This document shows positions 25,750 through 34,769 of a stretch of 64,000 bases of DNA, piece by piece (position 1 is the first letter of the stretch; every line of letters begins with the position of its first letter). The notes beneath the pieces were generated by a model. That model ran no database searches, was not told the DNA's origin, and saw only the letters and a program-made list of their open reading frames with translations. The position numbers were made by a program, and so were the translations under genes. This DNA comes from Pelagicoccus mobilis (GTDB lineage Bacteria; Verrucomicrobiota; Verrucomicrobiia; Opitutales; Opitutaceae): contig NZ_JAENIL010000007.1 in assembly GCF_016595505.1 (NCBI RefSeq), forward strand, positions 62,001-126,000, given 5' to 3'.

Positions 25750-26769
25750 ATGATGCACCCTTCCCCTACCTTTCGCTTCCTCGACTTCTGCGCCGGCATA
25801 GGAGCAGGCCACGCCGCAGCGGTAAAGCTTGGTGGAGAATGCGTTGGCTACTCTGAGATCGACCCGAAGGCGAAGCGGACCTACCGCATGCTCCACGATC
25901 TCGAAACTCTCTGGGAGCCTCTCCTGGACCTTGGCGACTTGACCAAAATGGACCCCAAAGAGGTTCCGGATTTCGACGTCATGCTTGGCGGCTTCCCTTG
26001 CCAAACCTTTTCAATCGTCGGTCGACGCGAGGGCTTCAAGGACCCCAGAGGCCAGATAATCTTCGCCCTCAGCGACATCCTGGCCGCCAAGAAACCAAAT
26101 TATTTCCTCCTCGAAAACGTAAAAGGGCTGATGAGCCACAACAAAGGCGAAACCCTTCGTCAGATCCTAATCGAGCTCCGCTCAGCCGGCTACAAGGTCA
26201 CCTGGAAGCTCGTTTCCTCGGTCGACTTCGGAGTTCCCCAAATGAGAGAGCGCGTCTACTTCGTCGGCATACGCGAGGATCTGGTAGCGGACGACTTCGA
26301 GTTCGAGTTCCCGGAAAAGGTGAAGCGCACCAAACACCTCCGTAGCTACCTGAAATCCAAGGATCCGAAGTTCGCAGTCTCAAACGAAGGTTACGCCTAT
26401 CTCGAAAAGTATCTAAACAACAAATACAACAAAGAGTCTGGCGTAACGGTTGAAGACCTCAAAAAGCTCCCCAACTTCACCGTAATCGACACTCGTCAGT
26501 CCGACCTTCGCGTTTTCAAAAAAATCTGTCCGACACTGCGCTCCGGGCGCCATGGCCTTCTCTACGTGAAAGATGGCGAGCTCCGAAAGCTCTCCGGGCT
26601 CGAGGGTCTCGCTCTACAAGGATTTGGAGCTCCTTACCAGAAGCGCATCTACAACGTCACCGAATCGGATCTGCTACACCAAGCCGGAAACGCCTTCACT
26701 GTAGACGTCGTTCTCTCCCTGCTGGAAAACCTCTTCGAACAAGTCGAGCGCCCCGCAGCCTGCGCCTAA
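25750..26769 (+). CDS. DNA (cytosine-5-)-methyltransferase, solitary
   Basis: A 339-residue C5-cytosine methyltransferase. Motif I is FLDFCAGIGAGH (SAM binding), motif IV is GGFPCQTFSIVGRREGF with catalytic Cys84 in PCQ, motif VI is FLLENVKGL, motif VIII is MRERVYFVG, and motif X is LHQAGNAFTVDV; the target-recognition region lies between about 190 and 270. It methylates cytosine in a specific DNA site that cannot be read from the sequence. No restriction endonuclease gene is adjacent: upstream is a glycosidase and downstream a DUF1295 protein. This suggests an orphan regulatory or protective methylase, or a restriction partner elsewhere. Confidence 0.93.
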   Translation: MMHPSPTFRFLDFCAGIGAGHAAAVKLGGECVGYSEIDPKAKRTYRMLHDLETLWEPLLDLGDLTKMDPKEVPDFDVMLGGFPCQTFSIVGRREGFKDPRGQIIFALSDILAAKKPNYFLLENVKGLMSHNKGETLRQILIELRSAGYKVTWKLVSSVDFGVPQMRERVYFVGIREDLVADDFEFEFPEKVKRTKHLRSYLKSKDPKFAVSNEGYAYLEKYLNNKYNKESGVTVEDLKKLPNFTVIDTRQSDLRVFKKICPTLRSGRHGLLYVKDGELRKLSGLEGLALQGFGAPYQKRIYNVTESDLLHQAGNAFTVDVVLSLLENLFEQVERPAACA

Positions 26770-26775
26770 GCTAGC

Positions 26776-26827
26776 GGCCGTTGCTCGCCTCGCCGAAGCT
26801 TAACGCAAAGGCGGGTCCCCAACGGCC
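26776..26827. repeat. Bipartite GC-rich hairpin between convergent genes
   Basis: GGCCGTTG (26776-26783) pairs with CAACGGCC (26820-26827), with a shorter CGCC/GGCG stem inside. It lies between the convergent methyltransferase and DUF1295 genes and may terminate both. The GTCCCCAACGG part is shared with the hairpin at 18577-18596. Confidence 0.5.
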
Positions 26828-26879
26828 ATATACGCTTCGCCCGCGAGAACCCCCAACCACTCGCAAAGCTCCCGCAGCC

Positions 26880-27755
26880 TTACCGCTTCCCGAACTTGAA
26901 AAGCAAAACCGGCGTCTCCCGTTTATAACGCTCATACTCCTCGTCGCCTCCCCACTTCTCGTCAGCCCGCTTCTCTAGCAAAGGGATTCCGCTGACGCGT
27001 ATCAGAAGAAGAGCTACAAAGAAAGGCGAACTCAAGGTCACCCATTGCCACCCCTCGAGCACAGGCAAAGCCACCAGCGCCACGCCGATCCACAAAACGA
27101 TCTCCCCCAGATAGTTCGGATGCCGAGAGCAGGCCCAGAGCCCCTCCTGAATGAACTTCCCTTCGTTCTCCCGCTTCGCCGAAAAACGCTTTTTCTGCCA
27201 GTCCGCGACTGCCTCGATGCCAAAGCCAACTCCCCAAACCACAACACCAACGATCAGCCACCCATCAGCAGGCTCAGCCGAAGCAGACGTCATCGCCGCC
27301 CAAGCTGCCGCTGAAGTGAAGGTCACCCACAACCCTTGAAGCGTCCAAGCCCCTAAAAATCTAAGGAACGAAGGCTTCAGCTCATCGAAGCGACCATCCT
27401 TTCCAGAGCGCAAAACTCTCTTGAAAAGAAACGAGGCCAATCGCGTAGCCCAAATCAGAACCATCAGAAACAACACCGTTGAACGAAGGTCAAACGTGCC
27501 GCTCAAGCCATACGCCGCAACGGCGGTCACGATATAGGTCAGCCCTCCCGTCAGATCGAAAAACGTCTCCGTTTGCCGCAAGTAGGCAGGCACGAACGCG
27601 ATCCATTGCATCACAAACGCGATCATCACGCAGATCGCGAAAACAGAAACGCCCCCGGCGGTAAGCCCCGAGTCACTACCCGCAAAAGCGAACGCCATCC
27701 CCAACACAATCACAAACAGGGTTCCCTTCAGGGCTTTCTTCTCAGCGGCATTCAT
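26880..27755 (-). CDS. DUF1295 family integral membrane protein (steroid 5-alpha-reductase-like fold)
   Basis: A 291-residue protein with about seven membrane segments. Start 27755 (MNAAEKKALKGTLFVIVLGMAFAFAG) places the first helix correctly. The family signature is the C-terminal ACSRHPNYLGEIVLWIGVALVALP, the stretch shared with isoprenylcysteine methyltransferase, ERG24/ERG4 sterol reductases and steroid 5-alpha reductases, where it binds NADPH or SAM. Bacterial DUF1295 members are mostly uncharacterised. It is followed downstream by the hairpin at 26776-26827. The minus-strand GH78-like gene upstream ends 50 bp before its start, so they may be co-transcribed. Confidence 0.85.
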   Translation of the reverse strand: MNAAEKKALKGTLFVIVLGMAFAFAGSDSGLTAGGVSVFAICVMIAFVMQWIAFVPAYLRQTETFFDLTGGLTYIVTAVAAYGLSGTFDLRSTVLFLMVLIWATRLASFLFKRVLRSGKDGRFDELKPSFLRFLGAWTLQGLWVTFTSAAAWAAMTSASAEPADGWLIVGVVVWGVGFGIEAVADWQKKRFSAKRENEGKFIQEGLWACSRHPNYLGEIVLWIGVALVALPVLEGWQWVTLSSPFFVALLLIRVSGIPLLEKRADEKWGGDEEYERYKRETPVLLFKFGKR

Positions 27756-27804
27756 ACTTAGATGGGAACGACTAGATCCCACATTCAGATGCAAACGAAC
27801 GCGC

Positions 27805-29919
27805 CTATTCAGAGATAAGAGCGAGCACATAGGCCCCAAAGCCATGGCAAAGACTCGCCTTCGCCTGGTCGTGCTCCCATAGCGTCCCGGTCTTTTGCGC
27901 CATCGGCCCGAACATCGCCTTCACTTCCTTAAGCAATTGCTCCCGCTGGCCGTAGCGTTTCAGCAAATCAAATCGCATTATCCAGCCAAACAACAAGTTC
28001 GCCGGATGCACTTCCGGGTGCTCAATCCCAGGACCAAACTCGCTCAACAAACGCCGCCAAAGCTCCGGTTCGTCCTCGGGTTTTATCAGATCGAAGAAGA
28101 ATGGCGAGTACTGGCAGATCTCAGTCGAGTCCGCCGTTACCTCGAGCCCGCGCTCCTTGCGCAAAGCTCGATCGCGAAACCATCTCTCGCCCTCCGATCG
28201 AGAAAACGCCAACGACTCCTTCGCTACCGCGTCCGCCCTTGCCGCGAAGGCCGTATCACCAAAGAGGCCGGCGAATGCCCGTAAAGCTGCCGCGTACAAA
28301 AACTGCGTCGGGAAGTTCACGTCCTGGACAAGCTCGTTCGCCTTCGACCATTCCACGAAGTTCCACCCCGGCAGCTTCTCAAGTAAGCCCATCCCGTTCT
28401 CATAATTGGCAAACCAAGCGAACAAGCGTCTTAACCGCGACTCGTATCGAGCAACCAGTTCCGCATCCCCGCCTCGCTTCTGATAGTCATCCACTTGCAT
28501 CACCAACCATAGCGACCACTGAGGAATAAACTCGGGATAATAGTGCTCGCTCGGATAACACATCGGAAACATTCCATCCGGCAGACTGAAAAACGGATCC
28601 GGAGCCAAAAGGTAATTCTCCAGAAACGCCGTCTCCGCCCCAAGCGACTCCCCTAGAGCCTGAGCCGCCCGACCAATAAAAAAGCTGTCGCCCAGCCATC
28701 CTGCCCGCTCACGCGACGGACAGTCCATAAATGTATCCACCGTATTCTGACAATAAGTCGAAACCGCGGCTCGCTGGATCGCGGCCAATTCCGGATCTTC
28801 CGAATAAGAACTCAAACGCGCCGGCGCCTCATAGCCTCTCTGTTCCACCGAGTGGATTCGCACCGCGCCCTTTCTAGCCACTAGCCTCAAATGACGAAAC
28901 GTATTGGCCTCAAAGCCCTCCAGCTCATAACGCCCAGGCTCAAGCTCCCATGAAATAATGTTATCCGTCTCCTGCTGGTAAACATCAAGATGCTCGCTCT
29001 CCTTAAACTCCGCCCAGCCGGCGAGCAGACGAACAGGCACCTCACAGCTCACCACCACTCGCAAAAAGCCTGTTAGATTAGCCGGCAAATCAAAGTCAAC
29101 ATACGTCCCCTGCTCCAAGAGAACACCAAGCACGTCCGCTCCCGATTCCACAGGGCCAAAACGACATTGGTCCCAATCGACTCCCTGTCGAACCTCCAAC
29201 TCGTCCGACGCGAAGCCTAGCAGATTCAGCCCCACATTCGAGCGAGCGAGGCTCTTAGATTCCTTGATCGTCTCATCGATCGTGAACCGACCTTGCCCCA
29301 CCTCCGTAAGCGATCGCAATGGAAATTCTGGATACGGCATACGCCGCGGCAACAACTTCGGAACAACCTCCAAATTATCGAGATACGGTGGCCAATCACG
29401 CTGCCCCCAACCTTCAACACGCCAGGTATCGCTCTGAGGCGTCAAACGATACGCTTCACCAAACGGACGCTGATAGCTAAAGCGCTTCACCCGCCTCACG
29501 CGATGCTCCAACACTCCCGGGCAAAAACGCCCCGTGCGAGCGCAGGTCCACGCCACCGCCTCCTCTCCCCGCGTCACCTCTGCCATCAAGCACCCCTGTG
29601 CATTGAGCACCGAAAACGAATTCACCCGATAGGCTACGACTTCGATCGCTAAGCTATTCGCCCCATCCACTAGAGCCGAAGCCAAGTCCCACTCATCGAC
29701 CCGCAAATACCCATGGGCTGCACGCGCCGGCCCGTAGGCGAACCACTTTCCATTCAACCAAATCCGATACGTATTCGCCGCTGCGAGACGCAGGACAAGC
29801 GGGTCCCCCAAATACTCGAGAGACACATGAAACCCGACCGTGGAATTCATCCGTTCGTGCAAACCACGCACCCAAACAGGCTTCGCACGGAAGAAAGACG
29901 GGGGTTCGCGATCAGTCAT
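27805..29919 (-). CDS. GH78-like alpha-L-rhamnosidase family protein
   Basis: A 704-residue protein with the layout of GH78 and related enzymes. An N-terminal beta-sandwich (VLRLAAANTYRIWLNGKWFAYGPARAAHG) is followed by jelly-roll modules. The (alpha/alpha)6 barrel (about 365-620) contains TYCQNTVDTFMDCPSRERAGWLGD, the classical GH78 region with the catalytic Glu/Asp cluster, and later acidic residues in NFVEWSKANE. GH78 enzymes release terminal L-rhamnose by inversion. No signal peptide is evident from start 29919, unlike most exported homologues, so it may work on imported oligosaccharides. It is preceded by the DUF5060 glycosidase (start 31506), with a gap of 27 bp. Confidence 0.82.
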   Translation of the reverse strand: MTDREPPSFFRAKPVWVRGLHERMNSTVGFHVSLEYLGDPLVLRLAAANTYRIWLNGKWFAYGPARAAHGYLRVDEWDLASALVDGANSLAIEVVAYRVNSFSVLNAQGCLMAEVTRGEEAVAWTCARTGRFCPGVLEHRVRRVKRFSYQRPFGEAYRLTPQSDTWRVEGWGQRDWPPYLDNLEVVPKLLPRRMPYPEFPLRSLTEVGQGRFTIDETIKESKSLARSNVGLNLLGFASDELEVRQGVDWDQCRFGPVESGADVLGVLLEQGTYVDFDLPANLTGFLRVVVSCEVPVRLLAGWAEFKESEHLDVYQQETDNIISWELEPGRYELEGFEANTFRHLRLVARKGAVRIHSVEQRGYEAPARLSSYSEDPELAAIQRAAVSTYCQNTVDTFMDCPSRERAGWLGDSFFIGRAAQALGESLGAETAFLENYLLAPDPFFSLPDGMFPMCYPSEHYYPEFIPQWSLWLVMQVDDYQKRGGDAELVARYESRLRRLFAWFANYENGMGLLEKLPGWNFVEWSKANELVQDVNFPTQFLYAAALRAFAGLFGDTAFAARADAVAKESLAFSRSEGERWFRDRALRKERGLEVTADSTEICQYSPFFFDLIKPEDEPELWRRLLSEFGPGIEHPEVHPANLLFGWIMRFDLLKRYGQREQLLKEVKAMFGPMAQKTGTLWEHDQAKASLCHGFGAYVLALISE

Positions 29920-29946
29920 AGATGTAAAGGTTAACACGCCAGAGAC

Positions 29947-31506
29947 CTAGCGACCAGCCACCACCGCCCAATCCGACTTGTATGGAAACTCGAATACAGT
30001 ATTTACATCCGACGTTTCTCCGAGAGGAATCTCAGCATACTCCTTCGCCATATCGACCGCTATAGCCGGGAGAGGCTCAGTCGGGCCATCTACGCGAAAC
30101 TCGATTCGCTCCGCATCATTGATCGTCAGAATCAGAAAATCCCCGTCGTCTGAAGCCATCGCTCGAGCTCCCGAAGTCTTGACCATACCTGGCTTGGGAT
30201 TGACCCCAACTCGAAAACGCCCCTCCTCAAACCAAAACCTATGGTAGGTTTTCAGCTGCTCCGGGTTCGCGTAGGGACGCGACGCGTATTGCTTCGGCCG
30301 AGGTTCAAGATTACCCCAAATAGCAGCGATCCCGCCCGCCATAGCCAAGTCCCACATCAATCGTCTCGTCTCCTCAGTACCACTCAGGTCCTTCGGCTGC
30401 GCATCCGTCATGCGAATACGGAATCGATCCTCTGAAAAACTGAGTCGACCGGGTCGATCCTGCATCACTCCCAACCATCCGGCGTAGTCCATCAGGTGCG
30501 GGTGATGCTCGTAGGCAACGTAATCGAGCTTGTCAGAAATCTGGGAACGGTAGGTTTCATTCTTGTTTCCTCGTCCGCCCAAAAGATGGGGCCACCCCAT
30601 CTGCTCATGCATGTACCCATGCCACTCATCAAGCTCGTCGTCGCTAACCCATTCGAACAAATCGAAACCATACCCCACGGACCAGCCCTTCAATGGTCCG
30701 AGTCGGGCTGCCATGTAACGCTGAAGACGCTTGTCCGCGACGCCATTGATTCCCCCGGTTTTCGAGCTCGCCCAGCTATTGAGCGTTTGCGTCCGGGCCT
30801 TGTCCCCCCAGAGCCAAAAATGCACGAGCCCACCACGCTCTTCCGTCATGAGGATGAGCTTTTCCAGAGCGTCGAAAGTGCGAGGATCCGGATTAATATC
30901 AGGAGAATTCAAATGCTGGTTCTCAGACCAACGTCCACGTTCGACCTCAAAATCGAACCACGCCGCGCCTACGTTGGCGACATGCAAGCCAGTGAAGCCG
31001 TGCCCATCGATAAAGGTATCCAGCCAGTACTCAATCTCTTCCTCCTCATCCCAGGATTTAGGATCCCTCGGAATCATTAGATAGTTGGGAATCGTCGCCC
31101 GCAAAGTGCCTTCCCGTCCCCATTTGTCTTCCGGGAGTCGAGCAATAAATCCCTCCGTATCCCCTTCTCTTTCCGCAACCCGAACCTGCCCCAAATGGCC
31201 ATTCATGTCGCCATGATCCGAATACGTCTCAAATCGCCAAGTCCCGGCACGAGTCGCCGTAAAACGAAACTTCCACCGGCCTTCCTCCGCGTGAAACAGG
31301 CCAGTCCTAATCTGCTCGCCCGACCCCTCGTGCCTAAATACCGCGACTCCTTCTAAGTCAAAGGGGTTCCCTTCATAGGCCCCGACCTCCACTTCCCATT
31401 CAAGAAAAGGTCCGAAAACACGAGTGTGTCGCTCGTCGAAAACGTGGCCGGCAAAACTCTGCCAAACCAAACAAAAGCTAAAGAGGGGCAATAGATACTG
31501 CTTCAT
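29947..31506 (-). CDS. Secreted DUF5060-domain TIM-barrel glycosidase (apiosidase-like)
   Basis: A 519-residue exported protein with signal peptide MKQYLLPLFSFCLVWQSFAG. Residues about 22-115 form a DUF5060 beta-sandwich (VFDERHTRVFGPFLEWEVEVGA ... RFTATRAGTWRFETYSDHGDMNG). A TIM-barrel part follows (HGFTGLHVANVGAAWFDFEVERGRW, GLVHFWLWGDKAR), ending in a small beta domain (GDFLILTIND). This arrangement occurs in DUF4038/DUF5060 enzymes, some of which are apiosidases or other pectin-side-chain hydrolases. The exact catalytic residues cannot be fixed from sequence alone. Its genes lie next to a rhamnosidase-like gene, consistent with degradation of rhamnose- or apiose-containing pectins or sulfated polysaccharides. 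Confidence 0.7.
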   Translation of the reverse strand: MKQYLLPLFSFCLVWQSFAGHVFDERHTRVFGPFLEWEVEVGAYEGNPFDLEGVAVFRHEGSGEQIRTGLFHAEEGRWKFRFTATRAGTWRFETYSDHGDMNGHLGQVRVAEREGDTEGFIARLPEDKWGREGTLRATIPNYLMIPRDPKSWDEEEEIEYWLDTFIDGHGFTGLHVANVGAAWFDFEVERGRWSENQHLNSPDINPDPRTFDALEKLILMTEERGGLVHFWLWGDKARTQTLNSWASSKTGGINGVADKRLQRYMAARLGPLKGWSVGYGFDLFEWVSDDELDEWHGYMHEQMGWPHLLGGRGNKNETYRSQISDKLDYVAYEHHPHLMDYAGWLGVMQDRPGRLSFSEDRFRIRMTDAQPKDLSGTEETRRLMWDLAMAGGIAAIWGNLEPRPKQYASRPYANPEQLKTYHRFWFEEGRFRVGVNPKPGMVKTSGARAMASDDGDFLILTINDAERIEFRVDGPTEPLPAIAVDMAKEYAEIPLGETSDVNTVFEFPYKSDWAVVAGR

Positions 31507-31668
31507 GGTTTTACCCCAAGCACACACCCGTAAGCGAGGCGGCTCCACACAATTTCTAAGCAATTAACTCAATCCGTTAACGCTCCGGCTCCACGCCTAA
31601 GTTGGCTCCACTAGCTAGCATTCATCGCCAATTCCTAAGAAAAGCCACCATCATTTGGCGAGTACTCT

Positions 31669-32418
31669 TCACGTCCCGCGGACGACTGGAAACTTGTAGG
31701 TTTTACGAACCTTCACAGTGGTCGGCCTACCTTCAGACGTGGGGCGCTCAAAGGCGGAGCGCTTGAGCGAATCCACAACAAGCGCATCAAGCTCGGGATT
31801 TGTGGAGGCCTCCACGACAGGCAACTTCACACCACCCTCAGTATCCAAATAAAACGTACACTGAGCCACGATGTAGTCTAGGGAGATATCGCTATCTGAC
31901 TCCACTGATCCGTCATAGATCGGCGAAAACGCTAGCATCGTAGCCTTGAAGTCCAAGTTGCTCTCATCACAGAGAGACACCTTCCGAAATCCCTCTTCTC
32001 CCTTTCGAGCATGACTCATTTCCAGTCCAGCAAAGCTGTGCATAACGACCGGACGATCCGGCAAGAATTCCCACTTGGCGTGGCATACACTTTTAACTGC
32101 TTGACCATGGTAATGGGCAGGAACGAATTTCCACTTTTTGACCACCCTTTCGAGTTCAGCGGCAAAAGCCTCATGGCTATATTCTACCGGCAAAAACTCT
32201 GAGGCCTTACCCTTTTCATCTACATAGAAAGCGATCTCTGCATACCCCTTACTAAGCCCCTCTGAATAGGCCCTATTGGGAAAATTCGGCTCTATCTGAC
32301 GCTTAACCGCAACCGGCTCGAAAGCATCATCAGGAGAAGCCGCCAATGGAGAAAGCATGGCGCTTATCAGTGTGATGCCAAAGAGTATCCGTTTCGTAAT
32401 GTCATTCAAAATCTTCAT
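31669..32418 (-). CDS. Secreted TonB-C-domain protein
   Basis: A 249-residue exported protein (signal residues 1-27, ILFGITLISAMLSPLAAS). Residues about 35-110 have the TonB C-terminal pattern: PNRAYSEGLSKGYAEIAFYVDEKGKASEF, VEYSHEAFAAELERVVKKWKFVPAHYHGQAV. A second, more degenerate copy fills about 170-245 (AQCTFYLDTEGGVKLPVVEAS, LVVDSLKRSAFERP, VKVRKTYKFPV). It lacks the membrane anchor and Pro-rich spacer of true TonB, so energising an outer-membrane receptor is unlikely. Stand-alone TonB-C proteins of this kind are common in Verrucomicrobia, role unknown. Confidence 0.7.
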   Translation of the reverse strand: MKILNDITKRILFGITLISAMLSPLAASPDDAFEPVAVKRQIEPNFPNRAYSEGLSKGYAEIAFYVDEKGKASEFLPVEYSHEAFAAELERVVKKWKFVPAHYHGQAVKSVCHAKWEFLPDRPVVMHSFAGLEMSHARKGEEGFRKVSLCDESNLDFKATMLAFSPIYDGSVESDSDISLDYIVAQCTFYLDTEGGVKLPVVEASTNPELDALVVDSLKRSAFERPTSEGRPTTVKVRKTYKFPVVRGT

Positions 32419-32921
32419 ATGTCGTATCCTCTTTCCGTATACTCAGCTCCTCGCCGATTGGTTACTCAAAACTTAGCAACGAGCGTACCAAGAATTAAGA
32501 ATTCACTCAGGAAAGAGCAGGTGGATCTGCTGCAGAATCCTGCAGTCGCACCGAAGTGCGCGTTACTCACAAACCCGCCCGAGAGAGCAGAAAGCATAAA
32601 AACGACCGACCCCTCATATCTTCAGAGCGAGTTGATCAGAGTTAGCCTCGACCTAAACACTTCATCGGCAGAGCACTAACCTGAATTTGCCCTGTAGAGA
32701 GCAACTGGCCCGGGTCTCCGCTACGAACTAAGCCAACTCGAGAGCAGTCAATTCGTAGAGGGGCGATCTAGCTCCGAATAGGCATTTATAAAATTAGCGG
32801 GATATTTATTCGAAACGAACCCTTCGCGCATGATCAAGAGAAGAGAATTTAGCGTGAAGGTAGGCAACATTTGCACTTCAGCTTCAATTCATACACGTAT
32901 TCGACGCATAAGCCGGGGCAA
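32419..32921. other. Intergenic region of 503 bp without a convincing gene
   Basis: A plus-strand ORF at 32419-32679 starts at an ATG that is only the mirror of the TonB-C start (CATATG) and does not look like a protein. A stable small hairpin CGCAC-CGAA-GTGCG with a GNRA-type loop lies at 32547-32560. The region should contain the promoter of the TonB-C gene. Nothing else is recognised. Confidence 0.45.
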
Positions 32922-34367
32922 TCACGGCTCACGGCGCTCGGGGATATCCATCCAATCGTCACCAAGATTCAAATAGTGTTTCGTCGCTTTGTGAATACCT
33001 GGGGCCGCCGACACATCCTTCACTTTAAATGTACGATGTGGGAAATCGCTCGGATCCGGCAGCTCATAGTCTTCGATCAAACTTAACAACTCACTCCGCA
33101 AAGCCTTAACCTGCTCCTTTTCAGGCAAGAGCTCATGGTCCTGCGGATTACCGGATGGCGAACACTTCCAAATCCCACCCGCGCCATCCATCATGAACTC
33201 AGGAGTCCGCACCGTGCGCTCCGCATCGAGATAGCTAAAGATATACGGTCTCCCCTCAAAACCCGCATCGCCGTCCAAGGCCGCCTTGAAGCTTCGGCCA
33301 TCAAGATCATCCACCTCCTCGGAATCAATCCCAGCGACCTCCAAGATAGTGGGCAGCATATCCGCAAAGTCCACCAACGCCCGTGTGCGCCCACGTCCCT
33401 CTACCGGTCCACCGAAAACAAGCAATGGCACGCGTACCCCAATTTCTGATACACACCCCTTTCCGTATCGAAGCGTAGCATTGTCAGACGTCAGGAAGAA
33501 AACTGTATTCTCATAAAGGCCAAGCTCCTTCAGCCGCACCACAAGCTCGTCGATATGGCGCTGCACATAGCTCACCTGCGAAGCCATCCCTGGCTCAATC
33601 CTCTGGCCCGGACTCTCCGGATCCGGCGTCTCAAACCAAGGGTCGTGCGTCAGAACCGTCGGATAGTAGAGAAAGAACGGCTCGTCCTTGTTTCGCTCTA
33701 CAAAACCCATCGCGAACTCATGGCAGAGGTCAGGGCCATAAGTTTCCATATCGCTAGGCAGCAGCTTCCCGTTTTGCACGACACACGCGTTCCAAAACAT
33801 GGCCGGATAGCGAGGAGCCTCCTTCCCAATGTATCCCGTCTCGGGAAACACGTTAGCCGCGTCTTCCCAACTAAACCACAAACCATCCCAATACAAGTTT
33901 GGCCCATAGTGATTCAGGTACCCGCCCAAAAGAGCATACTCGTCCCAGCCCCAGCCATCATCTTCAGGCGAACCCGGCAAATGCCACTTGCCCGCGATGC
34001 CAGTTCGATACCCGGCTTCCTGCATCAACGCCGGCAACAGTTCATGCTCCTCCGAAAACGACCGATCCTCGTTTCCGAGCCTATTTCCAAATTGGCCCGT
34101 TCGGTACCCATATTTCCCCGACATCAGCAGACAACGCGTCGGCTTGCACAAGGGAGTCGCCCAGCAGGTCTCGAACAGCAGTCCCTCGTCAGCCAAGCGA
34201 TCAATCAGCGGAGTCTCGTTTCCAGCCGGATGCTCCTCAGTCGCATAACTCGAAAGCTCCACCGCGCTTAAATCATCGAGCATCATAAACACCACATTCG
34301 GCCGCTGCCCAGCGGCAGCAGTTCCCGCGAACGACAAAAGCAATGGGCCCCAAGCAAGCAAACGCAT
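32922..34367 (-). CDS. Type I sulfatase, exported
   Basis: A 481-residue sulfatase with signal peptide MRLLAWGPLLLSFAGTAAAG (start 34367). The metal-binding N-terminus is PNVVFMMLDDLSA. The active-site signature is CKPTRCLLMSGKYG, with Cys74 to be converted to formylglycine; the motif is C-x-P-x-R with Lys at the second position, a tolerated variant. Later signatures are GIAGKWHLPG, TVLTHDPWFETP and FLTSDNATLRYG. It cleaves sulfate esters from a carbohydrate or other substrate; the subclass cannot be named. A maturase (FGE or anSME) must be supplied from elsewhere, since the nearby SUMF1 protein lacks one of the two cysteines. It lies at the upstream end of the minus-strand polysaccharide block. 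Confidence 0.9.
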   Translation of the reverse strand: MRLLAWGPLLLSFAGTAAAGQRPNVVFMMLDDLSAVELSSYATEEHPAGNETPLIDRLADEGLLFETCWATPLCKPTRCLLMSGKYGYRTGQFGNRLGNEDRSFSEEHELLPALMQEAGYRTGIAGKWHLPGSPEDDGWGWDEYALLGGYLNHYGPNLYWDGLWFSWEDAANVFPETGYIGKEAPRYPAMFWNACVVQNGKLLPSDMETYGPDLCHEFAMGFVERNKDEPFFLYYPTVLTHDPWFETPDPESPGQRIEPGMASQVSYVQRHIDELVVRLKELGLYENTVFFLTSDNATLRYGKGCVSEIGVRVPLLVFGGPVEGRGRTRALVDFADMLPTILEVAGIDSEEVDDLDGRSFKAALDGDAGFEGRPYIFSYLDAERTVRTPEFMMDGAGGIWKCSPSGNPQDHELLPEKEQVKALRSELLSLIEDYELPDPSDFPHRTFKVKDVSAAPGIHKATKHYLNLGDDWMDIPERREP

Positions 34368-34769
34368 GATAAAACGGGGAAGAGAAACTGCGCAATCCAT
34401 CGAGCCATCAAACCCGTCCAACAAACATCAGGCAACGCTTCATCCTCAAAACGAGACAGGATTCAGAGCAAAGGTTCGCTTAAACAGTACACCCCACATC
34501 CCCATGCGAAAGGATTCCATTTTTCAATAGCGGCCAAATCTACGGCCAGACGATGAAGATCCAATATTTCAGTATTCAGTTTCTGGATTTTTCTCAAAGA
34601 CAGGTACATCCAAACGCCCACCGAGGGCTTCAGCAAAACCGAAAGCGGAAATCTCCAACCGCCCCGTTCCTCAACCTTTAGCTTCAAGAAGTTGCGAAAG
34701 CGGAAATCGTGATTTAGTTTCCAACTTCACCCCTCTACGCGATTCACTCACCCCAAGGTAGGCCTGCTT
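34368..34769. other. Intergenic region with a 14-bp direct repeat
   Basis: These 402 bp lie between divergent genes. CGAAAGCGGAAATC occurs twice, at 34640-34653 and 34695-34708, 55 bp apart, on the side of the plus-strand gene. A minus-strand ORF (34463-34687, 74 codons) has no recognised family. No further structure was found. Confidence 0.4.

Noticed and set aside
32419-32679. Plus-strand ORF of 86 codons starting at the mirrored CATATG of the TonB-C gene
   Set aside because: Start codon is the complement of the real gene's start region, the sequence shows no domain, and the region should hold the promoter.
34463-34687. Minus-strand ORF of 74 codons in the 402-bp gap
   Set aside because: No homologous pattern; it overlaps one copy of a direct repeat. 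Left as intergenic.
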